Assembly (NCBI RefSeq): GCF_900141855.1
Contig: NZ_FQYU01000006.1
Location: 186,001 to 250,000, forward strand
DNA from: Pseudozobellia thermophila
GTDB lineage: Bacteria; Bacteroidota; Bacteroidia; Flavobacteriales; Flavobacteriaceae
Length of the DNA stretch: 64,000 nt
Reading direction: 5' to 3'
The translations under genes and the position numbers were made by a program. The notes beneath the pieces were generated by a model. The model did not search any database and had not been told where the DNA came from. It saw only the letters and a program-made list of their open reading frames with translations. This document shows positions 17,096 to 26,110 of the stretch, piece by piece; positions within the stretch are counted from its first letter, which is position 1; the number at the start of each line of letters is the position of its first letter.

Positions 17096-17310
17096 TCGCG
17101 GCGGCGATTTAAGCCTCGATGTTTTATTTATGGCTTTGCAAAGGCGAAAATATTTAGAACGTGTTTTTTGAAAAAAGTGGGGAGCGAGTTGCTTGTATTG
17201 TAATACTACTTTTAGGAGGAAAGTATAGGCTTCATTTTTTATTTCCGATTATCTAGGCAAATGTAAACGGGAGGATTCATCCTGTGGCACTCTTAATATT
17301 TTAAACCTAA

Positions 17311-18297
17311 ATGAATAAGACGACGATTTTGGCAATTAAGGCATGTAAAAAGATATACCAAAGCATTTTTAATGGTCCAAGTATGTCCAAACCCGACTGC
17401 GAACAAGATGCGGATCGGGCCTCTGATTTGATCTATAAGGCCTTAACCAAGGATGGGCCCTGTATGATCGCCCGTTTTGGAGCTTTTGAATTAACTACGG
17501 TCGTTAACTATCTTGGGGTGAAAAAACAGGATCGAAATATTCTTAAGTTTATAAAGGGGAGAAGCATCCAATGGTGGTGGAACAAAAAAACCTTGTTTCA
17601 TATGCAAAACAACGCAGGCTTTTTCCCCCCGACGGAAGAAAAGATCGCCCAGTTCTGTGAACTGATGTTGGCCGATATGAAGGGCGTGGACATCTTGGGC
17701 AGTTGGGTGGCCAACGAGCAGTATGTGGTGGGGCAAATGAAGGCCCGATTGGTCCATCTCCGCCTCTTGGAGCCTTTCTATGCCACCAAGCCATGGACCC
17801 GGGCCTTGCAAGGAAAAAAGGTATTGGTCGTCCATCCCTTTACGGAGACCATCGCCCGCCAATATGAACGACGTAAACAACTGTTCGCCAACCCCGATGT
17901 TTTGCCCGAGTTTGCCTCCTTGGGCCTGATCAAGGCGGTACAGACCTTGGGCAAGGGCGACGATGCCTTTGCCGATTGGTTCGCGGCCCTGGAATGGATG
18001 AAGGACGAGATCGACAAGCACGACTACGACATCTGTTTGATCGGCTGCGGGGCCTATGGCTTTCCCTTGGCCGCCCATGTTAAGCGCCAGGGCAAAAAGG
18101 CCGTACATATAGGGGGCGCCCTGCAACTGCTCTTTGGGATCAAGGGCAAACGTTGGGAAGATCCGCGGTACGGGGTACGGCAATGGGGCATTCCCGAAGG
18201 TTTTTATACGGATTTAATGAACGAATACTGGGTACGGCCGGGGGAAAAGGAAAGGCCCAAGACCGCCGACCAGGTCGAAGGGGCTTGTTATTGGTAA
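17311..18297 (+). CDS. Putative GT-D-fold glycosyltransferase, uncharacterised
   Basis: A 328-residue soluble protein with no signal peptide or membrane helix. After a short N-terminal segment it has DGPCMIARFGAFELTTV, which recalls the R-x-G-x-x-E signature of GT-D (DUF1792-like) transferases. Later it has KKVLVVHPFTETIARQYERR and YDICLIGCGAYGFPLAAHVKRQGKKAVHIGGALQLLFGIKGKRW, a pattern shared with that group. It lies 215 bases after the flippase gene and 4 bases before an O-acetyltransferase gene. Assignment rests on motif resemblance only; a different nucleotide-sugar enzyme is possible. Its first 200 bases are more AT-rich than the rest. Confidence 0.5.
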   Translation: MNKTTILAIKACKKIYQSIFNGPSMSKPDCEQDADRASDLIYKALTKDGPCMIARFGAFELTTVVNYLGVKKQDRNILKFIKGRSIQWWWNKKTLFHMQNNAGFFPPTEEKIAQFCELMLADMKGVDILGSWVANEQYVVGQMKARLVHLRLLEPFYATKPWTRALQGKKVLVVHPFTETIARQYERRKQLFANPDVLPEFASLGLIKAVQTLGKGDDAFADWFAALEWMKDEIDKHDYDICLIGCGAYGFPLAAHVKRQGKKAVHIGGALQLLFGIKGKRWEDPRYGVRQWGIPEGFYTDLMNEYWVRPGEKERPKTADQVEGACYW

Positions 18298-18301
18298 GCA
18301 C

Positions 18302-18976
18302 ATGAAGTATTTAAAAAGAATAGTATACATCCCCTTGGGTATCTGGGAAGGCGTAAAGGCCTTTTTAAATCGCCACGCCCGGGATGTGGAAAACCGAAGG
18401 CGTTTCCCCAAGGCCATTATCGATAAGGGGGCTACCTTTACCTCCGATGTGACCATAGGGGAAGGCTCTCATGTTTTAAGCGGTTGTACCGTGAATCACA
18501 GCTGTATTGGCTTTTATACCTATATCGGCCGTAATTCTCTATTACAGAATGTGACCGTAGGCAATTATTGTTCTATAGCCCATGAGGTAAATATGGGTCT
18601 AGGTCGTCATCCCATTGATTTGATGACGACCTCGCCTTTGTTCTATAGAAAACAAAATACATTTCGAAGGACCCTGGTCGATAAAGATTTGGATTTTGAG
18701 GAATATGCCCCGATCAATCTTGGACATGACGTTTGGGTAGGGGCCCGGGCCCTGATTATGGACGGGGTAACTGTAGGCACGGGTGCCATAGTGGCGGCCG
18801 GGGCGGTAGTGACCAAAGATGTGCCCCCCTATGCCATTGTCGGTGGGGTGCCTGCCAAAATCATTAAGTACCGCTTCCCGGAAGTGGAAAGGGAGCGGCT
18901 TTTAAAATCGGAATGGTGGAACTTAGCGCCCGAAGCGGCATTAAAAATGATGAAAAAAGATATTTATTTTAAATAG
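18302..18976 (+). CDS. CatB-type hexapeptide-repeat acetyltransferase
   Basis: A 224-residue left-handed beta-helix acyltransferase. Isoleucine-patch hexapeptides run through the middle (GATFTSDVTIGEGSHVL, YTYIGRNSLLQNVTVGNYC). The acceptor-side loop contains GLGRHPIDLMTT, where the catalytic histidine of the xenobiotic/CatB group lies. The C-terminal block is DVWVGARALIMDGVTVGTG and YAIVGGVPAKIIKYRF. It probably O-acetylates a sugar of the exopolysaccharide using acetyl-CoA. Confidence 0.85.
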   Translation: MKYLKRIVYIPLGIWEGVKAFLNRHARDVENRRRFPKAIIDKGATFTSDVTIGEGSHVLSGCTVNHSCIGFYTYIGRNSLLQNVTVGNYCSIAHEVNMGLGRHPIDLMTTSPLFYRKQNTFRRTLVDKDLDFEEYAPINLGHDVWVGARALIMDGVTVGTGAIVAAGAVVTKDVPPYAIVGGVPAKIIKYRFPEVERERLLKSEWWNLAPEAALKMMKKDIYFK

Positions 18977-19020
18977 ATATACTATGCGCCATGATAATCG
19001 GGCGTAGTTAAAAGAATTTT

Positions 19021-20262
19021 ATGAAAATTAGCGATGCCGTTCCATATTTAATGTTGATAGCCTCTGCGCCTGCCATATTGCAAGGGCTACAGCTAGAGAC
19101 TACCGAATTAAACATTATTTGGTGGAGCATCTTTACCTTTTTTTTATGGATGGTGATGCGGTATAAAAAGTACTTCTTTACGGAGACTTCCTTGCCGCTT
19201 TTGATCAAGGTCTTTTTGGGGATGGTGGTGTTTCAGGCCGTTCACGGCCTGTTTCTGGCCCAGGGCTATTGGGATTATAAGGTATTGGTACGTAATATTT
19301 TTATTTTTTCCTTGCCTCTAACCATTCTTATTTTTACTTCCCCCCTTTTGTTGCGCAAGACCTTACACGTTTGGTTCCTCTACGCCACACCGGCCTTTTT
19401 TATACTCCTCCCGTTAATGAATGCCCACGCCGTAGGCATGTATTGGGTGCCGGTCATGTTTATGCTCCTGTTTATAAGCGCCTTGCCCAAAGGGCAACAG
19501 GCCTTTTTATTGTTGCTTTTGAGTTTTGTCTATGTCTTTAGTTCCTTAGAGGCCCGTTCCGCCATGATCAAATATACCGTGGCCCTATTGCTGGGCCTAA
19601 GCGTTTATACCGGCATGTACCGCTTTAGGGAGTTGTTACAGGTAATACATAAGGGTCTAATGATTCTTCCTTTTGTGCTTTTGATTTTGGCTCTTACGGG
19701 TGTTTTTAACATCTTTAAATTGGACGAATATGCCAAGGTCCTTTCTGATGTAGAAGTGGTCGAAGCTGATGATGAGGCAAAGAAAGGGGTGTTGACAGCG
19801 GATACTAGGACTGAACTTTATGTAGAGAATATTGCCAGTGCCTTAAAGCATAATTACTTTTGGCATGGGCATTCCCTGGCCCGAGGCCATGAATCTGAAT
19901 TATTTAAGCATGTGGATTTGTACGGTAGGGGGGAAAGGCCCTCTTCTGAGGTATCTATCCTCAATATCTTTACCTACTTCGGAATCTTTGGGGTACTGGT
20001 CTACTTTGGTATTTTTTATATGGCCTCTTATAAGGCCATGCTCTACTCCAACAACAAATACATGCGGGTATTGGGTGTCTTTGTCGCCTTTCGCTGGGTC
20101 TATGCCTGGGTGGAGGACTTTAGTAGTTTTGATTTGAATTATTTATTGATTTGGATTATGATCGGGATGTGTTATTCCACTAGGTTTAGGGGCATGAGCA
20201 ATAGTGAGTTTAGGCTCTGGGTACGAAAGGTTCTATGGCAACGCAAATTAGTTTTACAATAA
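19021..20262 (+). CDS. O-antigen/exopolysaccharide polymerase-like membrane protein (Wzy candidate)
   Basis: A 413-residue protein with about ten hydrophobic helices and a large periplasmic loop near residues 240-320 (DTRTELYVENIASALKH, GHSLARGHESELF, GRGERPSSEVSIL). That loop with conserved Arg, His and Glu resembles the catalytic region of O-antigen ligase/polymerase (Wzy_C) proteins. As the only protein of this type between the flippase and the autokinase genes, it is the natural candidate for the polymerase that links repeat units in the periplasm. Sequence identity in this class is low, so the call rests on topology and context. Confidence 0.65.
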   Translation: MKISDAVPYLMLIASAPAILQGLQLETTELNIIWWSIFTFFLWMVMRYKKYFFTETSLPLLIKVFLGMVVFQAVHGLFLAQGYWDYKVLVRNIFIFSLPLTILIFTSPLLLRKTLHVWFLYATPAFFILLPLMNAHAVGMYWVPVMFMLLFISALPKGQQAFLLLLLSFVYVFSSLEARSAMIKYTVALLLGLSVYTGMYRFRELLQVIHKGLMILPFVLLILALTGVFNIFKLDEYAKVLSDVEVVEADDEAKKGVLTADTRTELYVENIASALKHNYFWHGHSLARGHESELFKHVDLYGRGERPSSEVSILNIFTYFGIFGVLVYFGIFYMASYKAMLYSNNKYMRVLGVFVAFRWVYAWVEDFSSFDLNYLLIWIMIGMCYSTRFRGMSNSEFRLWVRKVLWQRKLVLQ

Positions 20263-20272
20263 GGATACGGGA

Positions 20273-20878
20273 ATGATTGTCATCATATACAAGGCATTGC
20301 GCAAAATAATTTTCTGGGTACAAAATCGGGTAAATAAGCTGGTAACCCTATTAATACTAAAAGGCAATAATGTGGGTTATGCTAAATTTTCAACCAATGG
20401 AATTCCCTATGTCATGGTAGCCCGGGGTGGAAAAATGAGTGTTGGAAATCATTTTTCAATGAATAACGGTATTAACGGGTCGCCGAATGGGTGCAGGGGA
20501 AAATGTGCCTTTTTTGTGGATAAAGATGCCGTACTAACAATCGGTGAAAACGTAGGGGCAACCCAGGCTACCATACGCTGTCATTCTAAAATTACCATAG
20601 GAAATTATGTTAACATTGGAAGGGGGGCAAAAATTTTTGATACGGATTTTCATGCTCTGGATCCTAAGTTAAGGTCAAGCAAGGACGATCTTTTACATCG
20701 TAAAGAAGCCCCAGTGGTCATTAAGGACCGTGCCTTTATTGGGGCCTATTCCATTATCTTAAAAGGGGTCACCATTGGGGAAAACGCCATTGTAGGTGCG
20801 GGTTCCGTCGTTACCAAATCCGTCCCCGACAACCAAATCTGGGCCGGGAATCCGGCAAAATTTATAAGAAGTATATAA
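20273..20878 (+). CDS. Hexapeptide-repeat acyltransferase (maltose O-acetyltransferase-like)
   Basis: A 201-residue left-handed beta-helix protein. Hexapeptide turns such as ITIGNYVNIGRGAKIFD precede the catalytic-loop segment TDFHALDPKLR. The C-terminal signature is DRAFIGAYSIILKGVTIGEN and QIWAGNPAKFIRSI. It likely acetylates a sugar of the repeat unit and is the second acyltransferase of the cluster. Its stop codon touches the start codon of the following GT2 gene. Confidence 0.8.
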   Translation: MIVIIYKALRKIIFWVQNRVNKLVTLLILKGNNVGYAKFSTNGIPYVMVARGGKMSVGNHFSMNNGINGSPNGCRGKCAFFVDKDAVLTIGENVGATQATIRCHSKITIGNYVNIGRGAKIFDTDFHALDPKLRSSKDDLLHRKEAPVVIKDRAFIGAYSIILKGVTIGENAIVGAGSVVTKSVPDNQIWAGNPAKFIRSI

Positions 20879-21703
20879 ATGAAAAGCATTGCTGTATTGT
20901 TAACGGTCTTTAACCGCAAGGAAAAAACGCTAAAGGCCCTACAAAAGCTATTTGCCAATGAAATACCCCCCAAGTATGGGGTAGAGGTATTTATGGTAGA
21001 CGACGGCTGTACCGACGGGACGCCCGAAGCCGTGGCCGACCGGTTTCCCCAAGTGCATATTGTTGAGGGTAACGGGCAGCTATTTTGGAACCGGGGCATG
21101 CACCTGGCCTGGGAAACCGCGGCCCAAACCAAGGACTACGACTTTTACCTCTGGCTCAACGACGATACCTTTCTTTATACCGATGCCCTGGCCCATGTGT
21201 TGGAGTGCTCCGAAGAAATGGGGCACAAGGCCTTAGTAAGTGGTTTTTTATGTTCCGAGCGGGATGCGAACAAAACTACATACGGGAGTTGGGTGAATGA
21301 TAAAATGATCGATCCCATTGGAACGATTCAAAAGGTAGACATTATTAATGGGAATGTGGTTTTGGTGCCCAAGGTGATTTATAAGGAGGTAGGGCAATTG
21401 GATCCTGTCTTTCCCCATGCCATTGGGGATTTTGATTATGGTTTACGGGTGCAAAAAAAAGGCTATACCTGCTATACGACCAAAAAATATGTAGGTACTT
21501 GTGAAAACAACCCCAAACTGCCCAAATGGTGCTATGCCAGCACTCCCTTTAAAGAACGTTTGAAAGCCTTGTACTCGCCTTTGGGCTATGCCCATCCCAA
21601 GTATTTCTTTATTTATGAAAAAAGAAATTTTGGTTGGCCAAGGGCTGTAAAACATTTTGTAACCATTCATTTACGCGTATTGTTTCCCCAATTATGGACA
21701 TAA
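20879..21703 (+). CDS. Family 2 glycosyltransferase
   Basis: A 274-residue GT-A enzyme. It starts IAVLLTVFNRKEKTLKAL, then has EVFMVDDGCTDGTPEAV and YLWLNDDTFLYTDAL, a D-D metal-binding motif, with GDFDYGLRVQKKGY as the ED-type acceptor region. Rhamnosyl- and galactosyl-transferases of this kind add one sugar to the lipid-linked repeat unit in the cytoplasm. The gene starts immediately after the previous stop and overlaps the next gene by 10 bases, so it sits in a tightly coupled run. Confidence 0.85.
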   Translation: MKSIAVLLTVFNRKEKTLKALQKLFANEIPPKYGVEVFMVDDGCTDGTPEAVADRFPQVHIVEGNGQLFWNRGMHLAWETAAQTKDYDFYLWLNDDTFLYTDALAHVLECSEEMGHKALVSGFLCSERDANKTTYGSWVNDKMIDPIGTIQKVDIINGNVVLVPKVIYKEVGQLDPVFPHAIGDFDYGLRVQKKGYTCYTTKKYVGTCENNPKLPKWCYASTPFKERLKALYSPLGYAHPKYFFIYEKRNFGWPRAVKHFVTIHLRVLFPQLWT

Positions 21704-22548
21704 CCCCACCCTTTGTTTTTCAGGTAGATTCGGATATTGTACAGGACGTATACAAACATCGTGACAATTTTAAAATTGTGGTTGATGAAACTAGTAAAGA
21801 TTGCTCTACCTGTGCGATTTATTTTAGTAGCAACGATATCTACTACCCCAATGAGGAAGCTGTGTTTAAAAAGCGTATTGTGGAAAAGGATGCCTTTGAA
21901 TGGTACGGTACCCGTATTGCTACTGCCTACAAGCATATTTTTATACGGGATGTCTTTAAGCAATGGTATTTGGAAGGCATTAACAGCGACTTAAATTCCA
22001 TTGAAAAAGTAGCGGCCTTTTTAAGGAAGGAAACAGCAGGTTCTAAAATAATTACTTTGGGCAGTTCCGCCGGAGGTTTTGCCGCAGTACTTTTTGGCTC
22101 CTTGCTCTACGCTGACCGAGTATTGGCTTTTAATGCCCAATTTGAAGTTAAAACATTGTTGTCGACGAGTTCGCCAAGTATTGATCCAATCCTGTTTAGG
22201 AAAAAAGATACGGAACTGTTTAAGTACTTCGATATAAAGTCAATGATTAATGGTCAAGTGCCTATCTATTATTTTTATTCCAATGCTAGCGAATGGGATG
22301 TAAAGCAGTATAGACATATAAAGGATGTGGGCACTGTTTGCTTGATTCCGTTTAAAACGGGACATCACGGTATCCCCTTTATAAAAAATGCCTTACCCGT
22401 TGTAATTAATCTTGATGATGATAAATTGAGGGAACTGTCTGGGCGTACCCATCATCCAATAGTGTTTAGTATAAAGATGATCGGCCTTTTTGAAGTGATA
22501 AAAGGGGTTTACGGGCAAGTTAGATCCAGGTATTTACGAAGAAAGTGA
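21694..22548 (+). CDS. Alpha/beta-hydrolase-like protein of unknown function (possible esterase)
   Basis: A 284-residue protein. The ATG at 21694 overlaps the end of the preceding GT2 gene by 10 bases and fits better than upstream starts inside that gene. The key segment is IITLGSSAGGFAAVLFG, a serine-hydrolase nucleophile elbow (G-x-S-x-G with Ser at about residue 125), followed by RVLAFNAQFE. Toward the C terminus IPFKTGHHGIPF supplies a candidate catalytic His. No signal peptide is visible. Similar proteins accompany capsule clusters and may add or remove acyl groups or process a glycan intermediate. The family cannot be named with certainty. Confidence 0.5.
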   Translation: MDITPPFVFQVDSDIVQDVYKHRDNFKIVVDETSKDCSTCAIYFSSNDIYYPNEEAVFKKRIVEKDAFEWYGTRIATAYKHIFIRDVFKQWYLEGINSDLNSIEKVAAFLRKETAGSKIITLGSSAGGFAAVLFGSLLYADRVLAFNAQFEVKTLLSTSSPSIDPILFRKKDTELFKYFDIKSMINGQVPIYYFYSNASEWDVKQYRHIKDVGTVCLIPFKTGHHGIPFIKNALPVVINLDDDKLRELSGRTHHPIVFSIKMIGLFEVIKGVYGQVRSRYLRRK

Positions 22549-22584
22549 TTTTACAATGGTGTGGAACCGTAACAAATTGTAGGT

Positions 22585-23709
22585 GTGACAAAAAAAAGAA
22601 AAGTTTTGGTGTTTCATCCGGCTTTGGCCCCTTATCGCATTGATTTTTTTAATGCCTTGGCCGCTAACTTTGATGCAACATTTTATTTTACAAATGCCAA
22701 TCTTCTTGACCAACAATTTGACCAAGATCGTTTGAGAGGGCAATGTGAATTTAAATTCAACCTGCTTGAAAAAGGCTTTCAAATAGGAGGCAGGCAAGTT
22801 AGGTTAGGTATTCGAAAAATAATAAAGCGAGAAACGCCCGATGTAATCATCTGTAGTGAGTACAGTCAAATTACGATGTCTGTTTTGATGCTTCGCTATA
22901 CAATGCGACTCTCTTATAAAGTATTTACCATTAGCGATGATAGTATAGCGCTTTCAATTGAAAGAAAAGGAATTAGGAAATTTCTAAGAGATCAAGCTTC
23001 AAAGAGTATTGATGCCATTATTTTTCCCAGCGATGCCGTTGGAGAATGGTACCGTCAAAATGTGAACGGTAAGACCAAGTTGTTGACCTTGCCTATAATT
23101 CACGATAACGGTGTATTCCGATCCAAATTGGCAGAAAGCCTGCCCCAGGCACAAAACTACCTTCATAAATTTCAATTGATGAATAAGAAAGTATTTCTGT
23201 TTGTGGGGCGACTTGTAGATATTAAAAATGTTGATTTTTTAATTAGGGCCTTTGCCAAGAGTGGGGTGGGCGAAGAAACGGTGTTGGTTGTTGTGGGCAG
23301 TGGTCCGGAAGAAAAGAATTTAAAAAATAGGGCCAGGTCTTTACGACTGGAGAACGTTTGCCTATTTCCGGGGCGTTTTGAAGGAAACGATTTATTTGCT
23401 TGGTACACTATAGCCGACTGCCTTGTTTTACCCAGTTATCAAGAGCCATATGGTGTGGTCGTAAATGAGGCCTTATTGGCAGGATGTAAGGTGCTTTGTT
23501 CGAATAGGGCCGGCTCAAGTGATTTGGTCAATGCAAAGAACGGTTACCTGTTCGATCCTTTTGAAGTTGATGAGTTGTCTTCCTTGATTGCCAAGGTTGA
23601 TAATGGGTTAATACCAAAAAAACAGCTAAGTGGTCTAAGGCCCGATTTAATGCGATTTTCTTTAAAAGACAGTATTGCAAATATTATTAAGGGCATTGAA
23701 ACAAGTTAG
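22585..23709 (+). CDS. Family 4 glycosyltransferase
   Basis: A 374-residue GT-B enzyme starting with GTG at 22585. The N-terminal domain begins KVLVFHPALAPYRIDFFNAL. The C-terminal Glycos_transf_1 domain has KVFLFVGRLVDIKNVDFLI, VVVGSGPEEKNLKN and the E-x7-E donor-site motif EPYGVVVNEALLAGC. It transfers a sugar to the lipid-linked repeat unit. The coding sequence is visibly more AT-rich than the genes at either end of the cluster, suggesting recent acquisition of this central segment. Confidence 0.85.
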   Translation: MTKKRKVLVFHPALAPYRIDFFNALAANFDATFYFTNANLLDQQFDQDRLRGQCEFKFNLLEKGFQIGGRQVRLGIRKIIKRETPDVIICSEYSQITMSVLMLRYTMRLSYKVFTISDDSIALSIERKGIRKFLRDQASKSIDAIIFPSDAVGEWYRQNVNGKTKLLTLPIIHDNGVFRSKLAESLPQAQNYLHKFQLMNKKVFLFVGRLVDIKNVDFLIRAFAKSGVGEETVLVVVGSGPEEKNLKNRARSLRLENVCLFPGRFEGNDLFAWYTIADCLVLPSYQEPYGVVVNEALLAGCKVLCSNRAGSSDLVNAKNGYLFDPFEVDELSSLIAKVDNGLIPKKQLSGLRPDLMRFSLKDSIANIIKGIETS

Positions 23710-23783
23710 GCAGATATCAAACAAATAGATTATAGGGCGAACACTTCTATCTTAATTGGTTGAACAGGAAGAATGTATCTTTT

Positions 23784-24893
23784 ATGAAGGAAAAAAATAA
23801 GGTTTTGTTCGTTTTGCATCTGCCACCACCGGTTCATGGAGCCTCGGTAGTTGGTCAAAACATTCAAAATAGTAAATACATTAATTCTACATTTTACAGT
23901 AGGTACATTAATCTATCAGCTTCTTCGAAAGTAGAGGAAGTCGGGAGTTTGAGTATAAAAAAACTATTGTTTTTAATTTCAAATTGGATACATTGTATCT
24001 CTGCAATTATACGTTTTAAACCCACATTGTGTTACATTACTCCTACTTCCGATGGTTGGGGTTTCTACAGGGATTTTCTGTTGGTACAATCTATTAAGTT
24101 GTTTGATGTAAAAATAGTGATGCACTTTCATAATAAAGCATCCAAACAATGGGTCGAAAGGGGGATAAACCGGTGGCTGTTAAAGCATTTTTTTAAAAAT
24201 GTGAAAATAATCTTGTTAGGGAAAGAACTATACGAAGAGAAGTCTTCTTTTATTAGTGAAAATGATGTTTTTTTCTGTCCAAATGGAGTACCTTCTGTAA
24301 ATGATAAGATTTTAAAAACCAATAAAAAAATTGATAAAACAAGATTCCTCTTTTTGTCCAATATGATGGAGTCAAAAGGGGTGCTAATACTTTTGGATGC
24401 TTGCAAGGAGCTTTATCGAAGGGGGTATGATTTTAGGTGTGATTTTGTTGGGGGGTGGAAAGATGTAACAGAAGAGTTGTTTCAAAATAGAATCAAAAAG
24501 TACAACCTGCAAGACAAAGTGTACGCACATGGCCCTAAGTATGGTGATGAAAAAAAGATGTTTTTTGAAAATGCCGATGTCTTTGTTTTTCCAACATATT
24601 ATCATGGAGAATGTTTTCCATTGGTTTTGTTAGAGGCTATGGATTATGGCTTGCCGTGTTTGTCTACGGTAAATGGGGCAATTCCATCTTTGATCGATGA
24701 CGGGCTTACGGGTTTTACCGTACCTCAGAATGATTTAAATGCATTGGTGTTAAAAATGATCTGGTCTATTGAAAACCCTGAAAAGATGATAGAATTGGGT
24801 GTTTTTGGAAAGGAAAAATTTGAAAGTTATTTTACCCTTGAACAATTTGAGAAAAACTTAACATCAATTTTTCAAGAATGTATAAAATCTTAG
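23784..24893 (+). CDS. Family 4 glycosyltransferase in a strongly AT-rich segment
   Basis: A GT-B enzyme of about 369 residues. I place the start at the ATG 23784 (MKEKNKVLFVLHLPPPVHG, the usual GT4 opening strand); an in-frame TTG at 23760 would add 8 residues. The C-terminal domain has RFLFLSNMMESKGVLIL, FRCDFVGGWKD and FPTYYHGECFPLVLLEAMDYG (E-x7-E-type motif). Two counted 60-base stretches (24181-24240 and 24301-24360) are only about 22-23 percent GC, against 58 percent in a stretch of the GT4 gene at 27.4-28.7 kb. The gene is therefore probably foreign to this genome. It overlaps the next gene by 16 bases. Confidence 0.85.
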   Translation: MKEKNKVLFVLHLPPPVHGASVVGQNIQNSKYINSTFYSRYINLSASSKVEEVGSLSIKKLLFLISNWIHCISAIIRFKPTLCYITPTSDGWGFYRDFLLVQSIKLFDVKIVMHFHNKASKQWVERGINRWLLKHFFKNVKIILLGKELYEEKSSFISENDVFFCPNGVPSVNDKILKTNKKIDKTRFLFLSNMMESKGVLILLDACKELYRRGYDFRCDFVGGWKDVTEELFQNRIKKYNLQDKVYAHGPKYGDEKKMFFENADVFVFPTYYHGECFPLVLLEAMDYGLPCLSTVNGAIPSLIDDGLTGFTVPQNDLNALVLKMIWSIENPEKMIELGVFGKEKFESYFTLEQFEKNLTSIFQECIKS

Positions 24894-26110
24894 TAAATGC
24901 ATATGCCTGCTCCCCACATACGGGTAGTGAACCGGGGATGGCCTGGAATTGGTGTGTGCATTTGGCCCGGCACTGCGAACTGCATATCATTACGGAGGGT
25001 GAATTCAAAGAGCATATTGAAGCAGCCCTATTGCAACTCCCCGAAGCAAAAAACATGCACTTTTACTATAACCCTGTTTCGGATAGGGTACGTAAAATGT
25101 GTTGGAACCAGGGCGATTGGCGGTTTTATAGGCATTATAAAAAATGGCAGTACAGTACCTATCTGATGGCTTTGGAACTGATAGGTCAAAAACAAATAGA
25201 TATCGTTCACCAACTCAATATGATTGGGTTTCGAGAGCCCGGGTATTTGTGGAAAATTAAAACTGTACCCTTCGTTTGGGGCCCCGTAGATGCCAAGATG
25301 GCCTTTCCAACTGCCTATTTGGCCCAAGCCGACTTAAAAACAAGAAGTCTATTAATTTTAAAAAACTTCATTACCAAGTTACAGTTACAATATTCTAAAA
25401 GAGTACACCAGGCTGTAGGGAAGGCATCGGTGGTAGTGGCAGCTTCCTCCAATTCAAAACAAAACTTTAGCGACTATTTGGGTACTGAAGCTTTTCTATT
25501 AAATGAAACAGGTTGTCGTGTAAATGATATACCCTTTCAAGAAAAGCCCGATAAAACCACATTGGACTTATTGTGGGTAGGTAAAATGGATTTTAGGAAA
25601 CAGTTGAACTTGGCCATTCAAAGTTTGGCTAAAGTACAGTCTCAAAATATTAAGCTACATATTGTCGGGGGTGGTGATGCCGGACCTTATCAAAAATTGG
25701 CTGTGCAATTAGGTGTCGAAAATTATTGTATTTGGCATGGAATGTTGCCTCATGACGAAGTACAGGCAATGATGCAAGATTGTGATTTATTGTTTTTTAC
25801 CAGCGTGGCGGAAGGTACACCCCATGTGGTATTGGAGGCTTTGGCAAATAGTTTGCCGGTGCTTTGTTTTGATACCTGCGGCCATGGAGATTCAGTAAAT
25901 GACAAAGTAGGTGTGAAAATACCCCTCACTTACCCCTCGGATTCTATTGAAAAATTCGCTGAAAAGATAACTTTACTATTAAAAAATCCTCAGGTATTGG
26001 CGCAACTGTCGAGGAACTGCGGTGTCCGTCAAAAGGAGTTGTCCTGGGATAATAAAGCCCAACAAATGTTGGGCTTGTATAAAAGGGTCGTTACGGAAAA
26101 AGCTAAATAA
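24878..26110 (+). CDS. Family 4 glycosyltransferase (NAYACSP subfamily)
   Basis: A 410-residue GT-B enzyme beginning YKILVNAYACSPHTGSEPG, the opening of a GT4 subgroup in which an N-terminal glycine-rich strand is followed by GSE. The C-terminal domain has LLWVGKMDFRKQLNLAI, LHIVGGGDAGPYQKLA and VAEGTPHVVLEALANSLP (donor-binding E-x7-E type). It starts inside the end of the previous gene, and its last 8 bases overlap the end of the convergent flavoprotein gene. A second enzyme of the same subgroup lies 1.3 kb downstream, so the two may be old duplicates with different linkages. Confidence 0.85.
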   Translation: MYKILVNAYACSPHTGSEPGMAWNWCVHLARHCELHIITEGEFKEHIEAALLQLPEAKNMHFYYNPVSDRVRKMCWNQGDWRFYRHYKKWQYSTYLMALELIGQKQIDIVHQLNMIGFREPGYLWKIKTVPFVWGPVDAKMAFPTAYLAQADLKTRSLLILKNFITKLQLQYSKRVHQAVGKASVVVAASSNSKQNFSDYLGTEAFLLNETGCRVNDIPFQEKPDKTTLDLLWVGKMDFRKQLNLAIQSLAKVQSQNIKLHIVGGGDAGPYQKLAVQLGVENYCIWHGMLPHDEVQAMMQDCDLLFFTSVAEGTPHVVLEALANSLPVLCFDTCGHGDSVNDKVGVKIPLTYPSDSIEKFAEKITLLLKNPQVLAQLSRNCGVRQKELSWDNKAQQMLGLYKRVVTEKAK

